From: Fibrobacteria bacterium
GTDB lineage: Bacteria; Fibrobacterota; Fibrobacteria; UBA11236
Assembly (NCBI GenBank): GCA_025360005.1
Contig: JANYDA010000014.1
Coordinates: 1 to 56,587 of the forward strand
DNA: 56,587 nucleotides
Direction: 5' to 3'
Below are positions 1 to 8,494 of the stretch, one piece after another (the stretch's first letter is position 1; every line of letters starts with the position of its first letter). Below the pieces are notes generated by a model. It saw only the letters and a list, made by a program, of their open reading frames with translations. It was not told where the DNA came from and made no database searches. The position numbers were made by a program, and so were the translations under genes.

Positions 1-138
1 AGACCCGAGCGGCATAACCCCTACTCCATCGCGACGCTGCGCATCCTCCTGGCGCGCTCCCTGGTGCAAACTCTGAAGTTCTGTCCGGCTTGCTGCTCCG
101 CCAATCTCCCTCCTCGTACTTTTTATATGACACAGTAG
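1..138 (+). CDS. Unrecognised C-terminal gene fragment (5' cut by window)
   Basis: The first reading frame is open from base 1 to a TAG at 136-138 and gives 45 residues beginning RPERHNPYSIATLRILLARS and ending in FYMTQ. The start lies outside the window. The composition (Leu/Arg-rich, then a CPACC cysteine cluster) could be the tail of a real protein, but I do not recognise the family and chance openness over 45 codons is possible. Low confidence. Confidence 0.25.
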   Translation, partial: RPERHNPYSIATLRILLARSLVQTLKFCPACCSANLPPRTFYMTQ

Positions 139-694
139 AACTATCTGGGTGTACGCAAAATCAGGGGAAGATCAGTTTCAGCCGCCATGGCGTAGTTCAA
201 GCACATTGCCTTATGAGTGCAATGGGAGACCAACTCCAAGGGAATCGCAAGACAATGCCATCGGAAAATGGAGGATGGCGGGGTGTAGCGGATGGCCCAA
301 AAAGGTAATGGGCTTCATTACTGCAGGTAAGATTTCAGGTGAATACCGCGACAAGCAGAGTGAGAAATCCAATGACTGCCATTGCTTTTAAGCATGCCTT
401 GTTTCCGGTTACGGAAAGGAATTGTTTCAGGGCTTGGCCATCGCGCGCCTGACCGGCGACATCGGCGTGGATTGCGCCATTGATGCCGTTCATCGTCGGC
501 GTCTACCCGGAAACCATGGGAATCTTCTCCCTCCGCCAGGCGATGAATAAGAACCTGGCCCAGCAAGGCTGGCTCAAGGTGTAGGTCGGAATTGTCAGCT
601 TGAGGAAAGGACCCAATCTTTACTTGGGTTTGCCCATTCGGATTATTGATTAGAAAGGACGGCAGCAGATGCTGCCGATAAAAGGAGCGGAGCG
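139..694. other. Mostly non-coding region with a possible decayed gene
   Basis: No convincing intact gene is seen here. The small open frames at 90-391 and 318-566 have implausible protein composition. The only coding-like signal is the broken stretch at 431-584, listed separately. The region ends with a good ribosome binding site (AAAGGAGCGG) for the hemerythrin gene at 695, so its 3' part should carry that gene's promoter. Confidence 0.5.
431..584 (+). pseudogene. Possible frameshifted gene remnant
   Basis: From 431 one frame reads GLAIARLTGDIGVDCA. A +1 shift near 480 enters a frame starting MPFIVGVYPETMGIF and ending with QQGWLKV and a TAG at 582-584. Both halves look protein-like while the intact frames across the region do not. 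This suggests a decayed gene with an indel. The TGD-x-GV stretch loosely recalls V-type ATPase proteolipid subunits, but the second half does not clearly support that. It could equally be chance. Confidence 0.22.
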
Positions 695-1150
695 ATGAAA
701 TTATTTGAACTCTTGAAAAAAGATCACGAAAGCGTCAGAAAGTTGTTCGCGAAACTGGAGAACAAGGATGAAAACCAAGCGGAAGAAAGGGATGAAATCT
801 TCCAAACCTTGAACCAGGAGCTTAGCATCCACGCTATGGCCGAGGAAAAATTCTTCTATTCGGCCCTGAAGGAGAAGGATGGGGCCGAGGAAAATACCCT
901 GGAAGCCCTTGAAGAGCATAAGGTGGTGAAAAAGCTGCTGAAGGAACTGGATGCGAACGAGAAAGGAAGCAAGGAATGGGCCGCTAAACTCAAGGTGCTG
1001 CAGGAAAATGTGGAACACCATGTTGAAGAAGAAGAAGGCGAACTTTTTGAAAAGGCGGAAGAGGTGATGGATGATGAGGAAATGGAACGTATCGGGGAGG
1101 AAATCGAAGCCTTTAAGGCCGAGCAACTCCAAACCGAGAGAGCTTCTTAA
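695..1150 (+). CDS. Hemerythrin HHE-domain protein
   Basis: A 151-residue, highly charged all-helical protein. Hemerythrin HHE proteins bind a non-haem di-iron centre and serve in oxygen, nitric oxide or iron handling in the cytoplasm. Candidate ligands are spaced as in the family: H11 in KKDHESV, H46 and E50 in SIHAMAEE, H75 in EEHKV, and H108/H109 followed by E111-E114. The C-terminal third is very acidic. The start is supported by AAAGGAGCGG just upstream. It has no signal peptide and appears monocistronic, with a hairpin after the stop. The exact substrate cannot be told from sequence. Confidence 0.88.
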   Translation: MKLFELLKKDHESVRKLFAKLENKDENQAEERDEIFQTLNQELSIHAMAEEKFFYSALKEKDGAEENTLEALEEHKVVKKLLKELDANEKGSKEWAAKLKVLQENVEHHVEEEEGELFEKAEEVMDDEEMERIGEEIEAFKAEQLQTERAS

Positions 1151-1157
1151 ACCCGCA

Positions 1158-1199
1158 ACGGCCGGATCCGAAATGGACCTGTTCCGGCCGTCCTAGCTT
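1158..1199 (+). terminator. Inverted repeat between convergent genes
   Basis: ACGGCCGG (1158-1165) pairs perfectly with CCGGCCGT (1184-1191) around an 18-base loop, followed by CCTAGCTTT. It lies between the hemerythrin gene and the convergent DUF2243 gene, so it could end transcripts from either side. The U-tract is weak. Confidence 0.4.
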
Positions 1200-1250
1200 T
1201 ATACTCGTCGAAGTTCTTAACTGCCTACCCCGATTGTTACTGTGCTTCAG

Positions 1251-1766
1251 CTACCTGGCAATCAGACCATGAGCGCCTTCTTCGCCTCGGGCGCTCATGG
1301 TGCGGCTTCCCAGGCCTATCAACTTCCATCCGGTTCCGCATAAAAGAAATCCAGCCAAGAGGAAAGACAAATCGGCAGGCGCGTGGTTTAGGGAATACTC
1401 ATCCACATGGTGGATTCCCAAGATGAGATGATCGAGGGTTCCCTCCACCAAATTGAACAATCCCCAGCCCAATAGCATGGATCCCGTAAGCATGAACCCG
1501 GACCATGGAACGTCGTGCCGCTTTCCCGCCTTGAACAGCGCGGCCAATCCCAGGACGGTCATCAGCCACGCGGAGGCGTGGAAATAACCATCCCACGCCA
1601 TATTCACCTTGGCCGAGATCAAATCCGTCACCGGAAGGCGTCCCGATAGCATACTGTGCATTTGCAGGATCTGGTGGAACAGGATCCCGTCCACGAATCC
1701 GCCTAATCCAGCGCCCAATAAAATGCCGGAAGAAATGAGCGGTCTGGGATTGAATCGGAACTCCAT
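1251..1766 (-). CDS. DUF2243 four-helix membrane protein
   Basis: A 171-residue integral membrane protein of the DUF2243 type. Visible family features are a first glycine-rich helix leading into GGFVDGILFHQILQMH, then WDGYFHA, then a third helix, then TLDHLILGIHHV and a fourth helix. The conserved His residues near membrane boundaries hint at metal or haem binding, but the family has no established function. The start follows AGAGAGGAGGAAACC. A larger frame from 1989 overlaps its 5' half and is listed separately. Confidence 0.8.
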   Translation of the reverse strand: MEFRFNPRPLISSGILLGAGLGGFVDGILFHQILQMHSMLSGRLPVTDLISAKVNMAWDGYFHASAWLMTVLGLAALFKAGKRHDVPWSGFMLTGSMLLGWGLFNLVEGTLDHLILGIHHVDEYSLNHAPADLSFLLAGFLLCGTGWKLIGLGSRTMSARGEEGAHGLIAR

Positions 1767-1989
1767 GGTTTCCTCCTCTCTTTCTGCCGAAGTTTCCTTG
1801 GCGAGAAGGCGAATATAAAACGACGCTCAACGCTATCAGGATGGCGACGGGAACCAGCAGGACAAAAAGCGTTGCGGGGAATTCCGAATTATAGATCCGG
1901 GCCGATACCAATGGCCGGCATTGCGCGCAAGCCCAGAGAGGGCCGCCGCAGAAAGGCGCGAAGAGGATTATCCGGGGATTGTATGCCAT
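1399..1989 (-). CDS. Possible small membrane protein overlapping the DUF2243 gene
   Basis: The first ~65 residues (coding bases about 1790-1989) look real: MAYNPRIILF, a CAQC motif, then a single long hydrophobic segment (ATLFVLLVPVAILIALSVV) and a basic tail. This resembles short two-cysteine membrane proteins. The frame then stays open through the first 368 bases of the DUF2243 gene, where the residues look like a shadow. Either the gene lost its stop through a small indel, or only the upstream part matters. The full 196-residue product is doubtful. Confidence 0.3.
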   Translation of the reverse strand: MAYNPRIILFAPFCGGPLWACAQCRPLVSARIYNSEFPATLFVLLVPVAILIALSVVLYSPSRQGNFGRKRGGNHGVPIQSQTAHFFRHFIGRWIRRIRGRDPVPPDPANAQYAIGTPSGDGFDLGQGEYGVGWLFPRLRVADDRPGIGRAVQGGKAARRSMVRVHAYGIHAIGLGIVQFGGGNPRSSHLGNPPCG

Positions 1990-2154
1990 AGCGCCTTATG
2001 GAGATAAGGAGATAAGGGGATGAGGGATGTCAAAGAGATAAATTCCTCTTAGGCCTGGGGCAATAGATCCCCGCCATTTTCCCTATCACTCCTTTCAAAC
2101 CGTATATTAGGCGAAAGCCAAGAAATTTAAAGCCAGGAAGTTAAAGGGGGGGCG

Positions 2155-3177
2155 ATGCCATACGATATCATAGTCATTGGAGGCTCCGCCGGCGGAATGG
2201 ATCCTCTCATCCGCATACTGACCGAACTGGATGCGGATCTGCCCGTTTCTGTTTTCGCGGTCATTCACATCGCAGCCTCCAGCAAAGGCGACATAGCCGG
2301 CCTTATCCAACGCAACAGCGGTCTGGACTGCGCCTTGGCCCAGGATGGGGAGCCGATCCGCAAGGGCCGCATCTACCTTGCCAGGCCCGATCATCATCTG
2401 TTATTGGAACCCGATCGCGTGTTGGTGGCACGCGGGCCCAAGGAAAACCGGTCCCGGCCCGCCATCGATCCGTTGTTCCGTTCGGCTGCCGCGGCATTTG
2501 GCCCCAGGGTGATAGGCATTGTGCTGAGCGGCATGCTGGATGACGGCGCGCAGGGGTTGGCCGCCATCAAAAATGCAGGCGGCTTGGCCATCGTGCAGGA
2601 TCCCAAGGAGGCCCGATTCCCGAGCATGCCTCTGAACGCTTGCCTGGCGGTAACTCCGGATTACAAGCCGACCGTGGCGGAAATCCCCGATCTTCTAAAA
2701 AATTTGCTCCGGGGCCCGTTGCCGCAGGCGGGGTATCGAGCGCCGCCTCCTTCCAAACCGGTTTTGGAGGAAGAGGCCAAGGTAGGCGCCAACCAATTGA
2801 TGTCGGAAGGGGAGATGCGGGAGCTGGGCCAGCCTTCGGTGTATACCTGCCCCGACTGCGGGGGCGGCTTGTACGAGATTCAGGATTCGGGAATGGTCCG
2901 CTACCGGTGTTCTATCGGGCATGCCTTTGGCGCGCATTCCCTGCTGGCGGGCAAGGATGCCAAAATTGAGGAGGCTCTCTCTGCCTCGCTCAGGGCCTTG
3001 CAGGAATCAGAAAGGCTTTCGCGCGGGTTGCTGCTCACCCTGGGGGCCAGGGAGTTCCCCATGACCCGCAAAGAGTTGGATGCGAAGGCCGATGCGGCGA
3101 ACCGTAACGCGCAGACCATCCATGACCTGCTGGGAAGGTTCCAAAACGCCTCCGAAGCGGGATCGACGGAAGATTGA
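2155..3177 (+). CDS. CheB-type methylesterase with C-terminal zinc-ribbon-like motif
   Basis: A 340-residue protein with a CheB catalytic domain (about 1-190) and no receiver domain. CheB enzymes hydrolyse glutamyl methyl esters on chemoreceptors. The triad is intact by position: S11 in GGSAGG, H38 in AVIHIA, D130 in SGMLDDGAQG. The C-terminal part (about 225-335) carries C232xxC235 and C252xxxH256, a likely metal site, followed by a helical segment. The start has a strong AAAGGGGGGGCG ribosome site. It lies 120 bp upstream of the CheB-CheR-kinase fusion, whose own CheB triad is lost, so it may supply the esterase activity (inference). No chemoreceptor gene is nearby. Confidence 0.85.
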   Translation: MPYDIIVIGGSAGGMDPLIRILTELDADLPVSVFAVIHIAASSKGDIAGLIQRNSGLDCALAQDGEPIRKGRIYLARPDHHLLLEPDRVLVARGPKENRSRPAIDPLFRSAAAAFGPRVIGIVLSGMLDDGAQGLAAIKNAGGLAIVQDPKEARFPSMPLNACLAVTPDYKPTVAEIPDLLKNLLRGPLPQAGYRAPPPSKPVLEEEAKVGANQLMSEGEMRELGQPSVYTCPDCGGGLYEIQDSGMVRYRCSIGHAFGAHSLLAGKDAKIEEALSASLRALQESERLSRGLLLTLGAREFPMTRKELDAKADAANRNAQTIHDLLGRFQNASEAGSTED

Positions 3178-3297
3178 CGCGGTGTTGGCAGCGGCCAACC
3201 TCGCTTCTCCGGAAGGCCCTTAACGTAAGATCTTCTTTTTTTTACGTTCTCGGCTCCTCAACTGATCGATCCAAAATCCTTTTCCAGACGGTTCAAT

Positions 3298-6200
3298 ATG
3301 GCATCGGAATCCAGCAAATCCGGCTTTCTCATCGCCGGCATCGGCGCGGCGGCGGGGGGAGTGGAAGCCTGCCAGAAGCTGTTGGCAACCCTTTCTAAGC
3401 CTGCGCCTGTAGCGCTTATCCTCGTCCTGAATCCGGAACCCGATAGCGACCCGGTCGAAGCCCTCTCCGTTCCCGGTGGCATGCCGGTCTGCCTGGCGGA
3501 AGACGGAGTCTCCGTGACAAAAGGCACATTCTATATTATTCCCGCGGAATGCATGGCCGTTCTCCAACAAGGCCGCATCCGCCTTTCTCCCGCTTCCGCG
3601 GCGGGGCAACGGCCCATCGACCACTTTCTCGAATCCATGGCCACCGACCAAGGCGTGCAGGCCATAGGCATTTTGCTCAGCGGCGCGGCTTCGGAAGGGA
3701 CCCACGGCCTGGCCGCCATCAAGGCCGAAGGCGGCATCACTCTGGTGCAGGATCCCAACACGGCCCTCCACAGCGGCCTGCCTCAGGGCGCCATCGAAGA
3801 AGGGCTCGCCGACATGGTGCTGCCCCCGGAAAGACTGGCCCAGGAAATCGAGAGTTATGCGGCCCGGTTTCCTACGGAGTTGCTGGATGAGGGCCGGGAG
3901 ACGGAGAGCGTCTTCGCTCGCAATGAGGATTTCGTGCAAGTCCTCTCCCTGCTGGAAGTCATCACCACGGTGGACTTCACCCATTACCGCGATTCCACCC
4001 TGCGGCGCCGTATTTTCCGGCGCATGGCCCTTACCAAGCAAGAGACGATGGGCGAGTATATCCGCTACCTGCGGGAAAACCGCGCCGAGGTGGAAGCGTT
4101 GTTCCGGGATATCCTCATCAATGTGACGCGTTTTTTCCGCGACTCGGAAGTCTTCGAATCCCTGAAAACACTGGTCTTCCCCATATTGCTGAAAGAGCGC
4201 TCCGTGCGGGAGCCGCTGCGCTTCTGGGTCACTGGCTGCTCCACCGGTCAAGAGGCGTATTCCCTGGCCATCGTCCTTCTGGAGTTCTTGGCGGATGTAC
4301 CCAATCCGCCCCAGTACCAGATCTTCGCTAGCGACATCATCGAATCCGGATCCTTGGATCGGGCGCGTGCCGGGTTGTACCCGGAGACTATCGAAGCGGA
4401 CGTTTCCACGGAACGGCTGCGCCGCTTCTTCACCAAGGAGGAGCGCGGCTACCGCATCAGCAAGGACATCCGCTCGCGCTGCATCTTCGCCAAGCACGAT
4501 CTGACCAATGATCCGCCCTTCTCCAAGCTGGATCTGGTGACCTGCCGGAACGTCCTCATCTATATGGCCGCGCCCTTGCAAAGGAAGATTCTCCCCATTT
4601 TCCATTACTCCCTCAAGCCCGAGCGGTTCCTCTTGCTGGGGCCTTCGGAAACCATCGGGCGGGATTCCGATCTGTTCCACATCGTGGATCGCGAGAAGAA
4701 ACTGTATCTGCGCAAGTCCACCGTGGCCAGGCTGCCCACCTTCACGGTGCGGAACCATGCCTCGTCTTCTCACCTCACGGCCACGCGGGCAGTCATTCCC
4801 GTGGCCACCAATGCGGACTTCCAGCGGGAAGCGGATCGCATCCTGCTGAATCGCTTCGCTCCGGCGGGAGTGCTGGTGAATTCCAACTTGGACATCCTCC
4901 AGTTCCGCGGCCGCACCCGCCCATATCTGGAACCGCCGCAGGGAGAGGCGTCCTTCAGCCTGCTCAAGATGGCCAACGAAGGCATGTTCGCCGAAATCCA
5001 CCTGGCGGTTCAGGACAGCCTGCAACAGAACGCCGCGGTGAGGCGCGAGAGCATCCGGGTTTGGGAAGAAGGGCGAATCCGCAACATCCACTTGGAAATC
5101 ATCCCCGTCTCGCTCCCCACCTCCAGCGAAATGTGCTTTCTGGTGCTTTTCGAAGAGGCGAACCGGGCAGACGCGGGCAAAGGCCCGGGCCTCCCCCGCC
5201 AAGAAGCCTCTCCCATCCATGAGGATCTGGCGCAGCTGCGCAAGGAGAACGGTTCACTACGCGAGTACTTGCAGCTGGTGCGCGAGCAGCATGAAGCCTC
5301 TACGGAAGAACTGAAATCCTCCAACGAAGAGTTGCTGTCCAGCAACGAGGAACTGCAAAGCACCAACGAAGAATTGGAAACGGCGAAGGAGGAGTACCAA
5401 TCCGCCAACGAGGAGCTGACCACCCTCAATGAGGAGATGGCCACGCGCAATCAGGAAATGGTGCAGCTCAATAACGATCTGACCAACCTTCTGAATACCC
5501 TTATCGTACCCATCGTGATCGTCGGCAGCGGCATGCGTATCCGGCGGTTCACTCCCGCGGCGGAAAAGCCCATGCGCCTGGTGCCCACGGACGTGGGGCG
5601 CAAGCTTGAAGACATCAAGCTGGGCCTGGAAGGGCCTAACCTGGAGGAAGCGGTCCAGGACGTTATCTCCAAGATGATGCCGGTGTCCCAGGAGATGCGG
5701 GACCGGGAGGGGCGCTGGTATTCGGTGCAGGTGCATCCATACCGGACCGCGGACAATCATATCGAGGGCGCCGTCATCATCCTCATCGACATCCATGGGC
5801 TTAAGACCGCCCATGAGCGCCTGCGCGATTCCGAGGAATACGCCCGCGCCATCGTGGACACCATCCGGGAACCTATGGTCATCCTGCGCGAAGACCTGCG
5901 CGTCAACACCGCCAACGCCTCCTTCTATGACACCTTCCGGCTGACGCCGGAGGAAACCCAGGGCCTGCCCATCTATAAGCTGGGCGGAGGAAGGTGGAAC
6001 ATCGCGGAAGTGCGCAGCCTGATCGAGGACACGCTAGCCAAGGACGCGCGTTCCGGGGAATTCGAGATGGAGCATGACTTTCCCGGGCTGGGAAACCGCG
6101 TCCTCAGGCTCAACGCCCGCAAGCTGCTCTGGAAACGGGATGCCTCGCCCATGGTGCTGTTGGCCATCGAGGACATCACCGTGCATCGGCGGGCGGAGGC

Positions 6201-6957
6201 CGCCTTGCGGGATCAAAGCCGCAAATTGGAGCAGGCGGTGCAGGAGCGCACCTCGGAATTACTGACCTCTTCAAGCCAGATGGAATCGTTCTCGTACAGC
6301 GTCTCCCACGATCTCCGGGCGCCGCTCCGGGCCATGCAGGGCTATGCCGAAGCGCTGCTAGAGGATTGGGGCGGAAGCATCAATCCGGCCGCCCGGGAAT
6401 ATGTGGAGAAAATCGTCCAGGCCGGCAGCCGCATGGATCGCCTGATTCTCGATGTCCTCACTTACAGCCGCGCTGCCATGGGGGAGATCCGGATCCGCGA
6501 GATAGACACCGAGGCCCTGGCGCGCGAGGTGATAGCGCACCATCCCGAGCTGACGGAAAAAGGGGCGCAGATCGATATCGTATCCCCCCTGGCCCGGGTG
6601 ATGGGGCACGAGCCGACCCTGGCCCAATGCCTCTCCAACCTCCTGGTGAACGCGGTGAAATTCGTGGCGGCGGGAACCGCTCCGCGCATCACCATCCGGA
6701 CCGAGAACATTCATTCCCTGGTCCGCATCTGGGTCGAGGACAACGGCATCGGCGTTGAGCCGGAGGACCAGCAGAAGATTTTCGGGATGTTCGAGAAGCT
6801 GCACGCGCAGGATGTGTATCCCGGGACCGGCATAGGCCTTGCCATCGTCAAGAAGGCCGCGGAAAGGATGGGCGGCATGGTGGGCATGGAATCCTCGCCG
6901 GGAACGGGTAGCGGCAGCCGGTTCTGGATCCAACTGACTGGGAGCGTGCCGGCATGA
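3298..6957 (+). CDS. CheB-CheR-PAS-histidine kinase fusion protein
   Basis: A 1219-residue cytoplasmic signalling fusion. Domains in order: CheB-like (about 8-200), CheR methyltransferase (about 210-470) with SAM loop GCSTGQEAYSLAI at 313-325 and TCRNVLIYM at 415-423, a PAS-like segment (about 505-610), a coiled coil with repeated SNEEL/TNEEL units (about 655-735), two PAS domains (about 735-980), HisKA with H1004 in SHDLRAPLR, and HATPase with N-box NLLVNAVKF, DNGIG and GTGIGLAI. In CheB the catalytic Ser, His and Asp positions are A18, N45 and E133, so esterase activity should be absent. The CheR loop has Gln where Glu is usual. No receiver is fused, but a receiver gene overlaps its stop. 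No strong ribosome site was seen at this start. Confidence 0.92.
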   Translation: MASESSKSGFLIAGIGAAAGGVEACQKLLATLSKPAPVALILVLNPEPDSDPVEALSVPGGMPVCLAEDGVSVTKGTFYIIPAECMAVLQQGRIRLSPASAAGQRPIDHFLESMATDQGVQAIGILLSGAASEGTHGLAAIKAEGGITLVQDPNTALHSGLPQGAIEEGLADMVLPPERLAQEIESYAARFPTELLDEGRETESVFARNEDFVQVLSLLEVITTVDFTHYRDSTLRRRIFRRMALTKQETMGEYIRYLRENRAEVEALFRDILINVTRFFRDSEVFESLKTLVFPILLKERSVREPLRFWVTGCSTGQEAYSLAIVLLEFLADVPNPPQYQIFASDIIESGSLDRARAGLYPETIEADVSTERLRRFFTKEERGYRISKDIRSRCIFAKHDLTNDPPFSKLDLVTCRNVLIYMAAPLQRKILPIFHYSLKPERFLLLGPSETIGRDSDLFHIVDREKKLYLRKSTVARLPTFTVRNHASSSHLTATRAVIPVATNADFQREADRILLNRFAPAGVLVNSNLDILQFRGRTRPYLEPPQGEASFSLLKMANEGMFAEIHLAVQDSLQQNAAVRRESIRVWEEGRIRNIHLEIIPVSLPTSSEMCFLVLFEEANRADAGKGPGLPRQEASPIHEDLAQLRKENGSLREYLQLVREQHEASTEELKSSNEELLSSNEELQSTNEELETAKEEYQSANEELTTLNEEMATRNQEMVQLNNDLTNLLNTLIVPIVIVGSGMRIRRFTPAAEKPMRLVPTDVGRKLEDIKLGLEGPNLEEAVQDVISKMMPVSQEMRDREGRWYSVQVHPYRTADNHIEGAVIILIDIHGLKTAHERLRDSEEYARAIVDTIREPMVILREDLRVNTANASFYDTFRLTPEETQGLPIYKLGGGRWNIAEVRSLIEDTLAKDARSGEFEMEHDFPGLGNRVLRLNARKLLWKRDASPMVLLAIEDITVHRRAEAALRDQSRKLEQAVQERTSELLTSSSQMESFSYSVSHDLRAPLRAMQGYAEALLEDWGGSINPAAREYVEKIVQAGSRMDRLILDVLTYSRAAMGEIRIREIDTEALAREVIAHHPELTEKGAQIDIVSPLARVMGHEPTLAQCLSNLLVNAVKFVAAGTAPRITIRTENIHSLVRIWVEDNGIGVEPEDQQKIFGMFEKLHAQDVYPGTGIGLAIVKKAAERMGGMVGMESSPGTGSGSRFWIQLTGSVPA

Positions 6958-7397
6958 TAGCCGAACTGCCGGTAGTGGCCTTGGCCGAGGACAATCCCGA
7001 TGATATCTTCTTCTTGAAACGCGCGCTGAAGTCGGCAGGCGTATCCAATCCTCTCGTCATTCTCCCGGACGGCCGCCAGGTGCAGGCCTATCTGGAGGGG
7101 AAGGGAGACTTCGCCGATCGCGAGCGGTATCCTCTGCCCAGCCTTTTGCTACTCGATCTCAAGCTGCCTCTTATGAGCGGGTTCCAAGTGCTGGAATGGA
7201 TCCGCGGGCGCGCGGAAACGCGCTCCCTGCCCGTCATCGTCCTCACCACGTCCGGGGAGCTCAAGGACGTGTCCATGGCGTACCAATCGGGAGCGAACGC
7301 TTTTCTGATCAAGCCCTCCGGCGCCGAGAACCTGGTGAACCAGATACGCGCTATCCGGGATTTCTGGCTGGAACAGAACGTTTTCGCCAAGTTATGA
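6954..7397 (+). CDS. Stand-alone response regulator (receiver only)
   Basis: A 147-residue single receiver domain of the CheY/Rcp1 type. E12/D13 form the acidic pocket in LAEDNPDD, D68 in LLDLKLPLMSG is the phosphoacceptor, T98/T99 the switch residues and K120 in IKPSG the conserved lysine. There is no output domain. The ATGA overlap with the preceding kinase fusion indicates translational coupling and makes that kinase the obvious phosphodonor. The NPDD pocket and 147-residue length match receivers paired with phytochrome-like or PAS kinases. Confidence 0.92.
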   Translation: MIAELPVVALAEDNPDDIFFLKRALKSAGVSNPLVILPDGRQVQAYLEGKGDFADRERYPLPSLLLLDLKLPLMSGFQVLEWIRGRAETRSLPVIVLTTSGELKDVSMAYQSGANAFLIKPSGAENLVNQIRAIRDFWLEQNVFAKL

Positions 7398-7414
7398 ATT
7401 CCCGCCAACGCCTT

Positions 7415-8374
<960 letters not shown>

Positions 8375-8418
8375 TTAAGCAGGGTTGTCTTTATCCCGAT
8401 TTCCGCTCGCTCGCCATA

Positions 8419-8434
8419 GTAACACACATGTTAC
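8419..8434. promoter_or_regulatory. Operator-like perfect inverted repeat
   Basis: GTAACA-CACA-TGTTAC is a perfect 6-4-6 dyad upstream of the minus-strand aldo/keto reductase gene and near the 3' end of the GH1-RmlD gene. The size and symmetry fit a dimeric repressor site (TetR- or LacI-like). No regulator gene is adjacent. Confidence 0.4.
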
Positions 8435-8444
8435 CATACGGGAG

Positions 8445-8472
8445 CTCGGCGTTTTTTTTTGGGCCGAGGTTT
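8445..8472. other. Hairpin enclosing a T9 run
   Basis: CTCGGC (8445-8450) pairs with GCCGAG (8463-8468) around a loop containing nine consecutive T bases, followed by GTTTT. It sits just beyond the 3' end of the minus-strand GH1-RmlD gene. On that strand the loop becomes an A run, so it is not a classical terminator for that gene. Confidence 0.3.
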
Positions 8473-8494
8473 TAAGATGCCGATTAAGCCAACC

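Noticed and set aside
3220-5220. Long minus-strand open frame (666 codons) antisense to the CheB-CheR-kinase gene
   Set aside because: It is the complement of a strongly supported coding region; its product is Gly/Arg/His-rich with no family features and no ribosome site.
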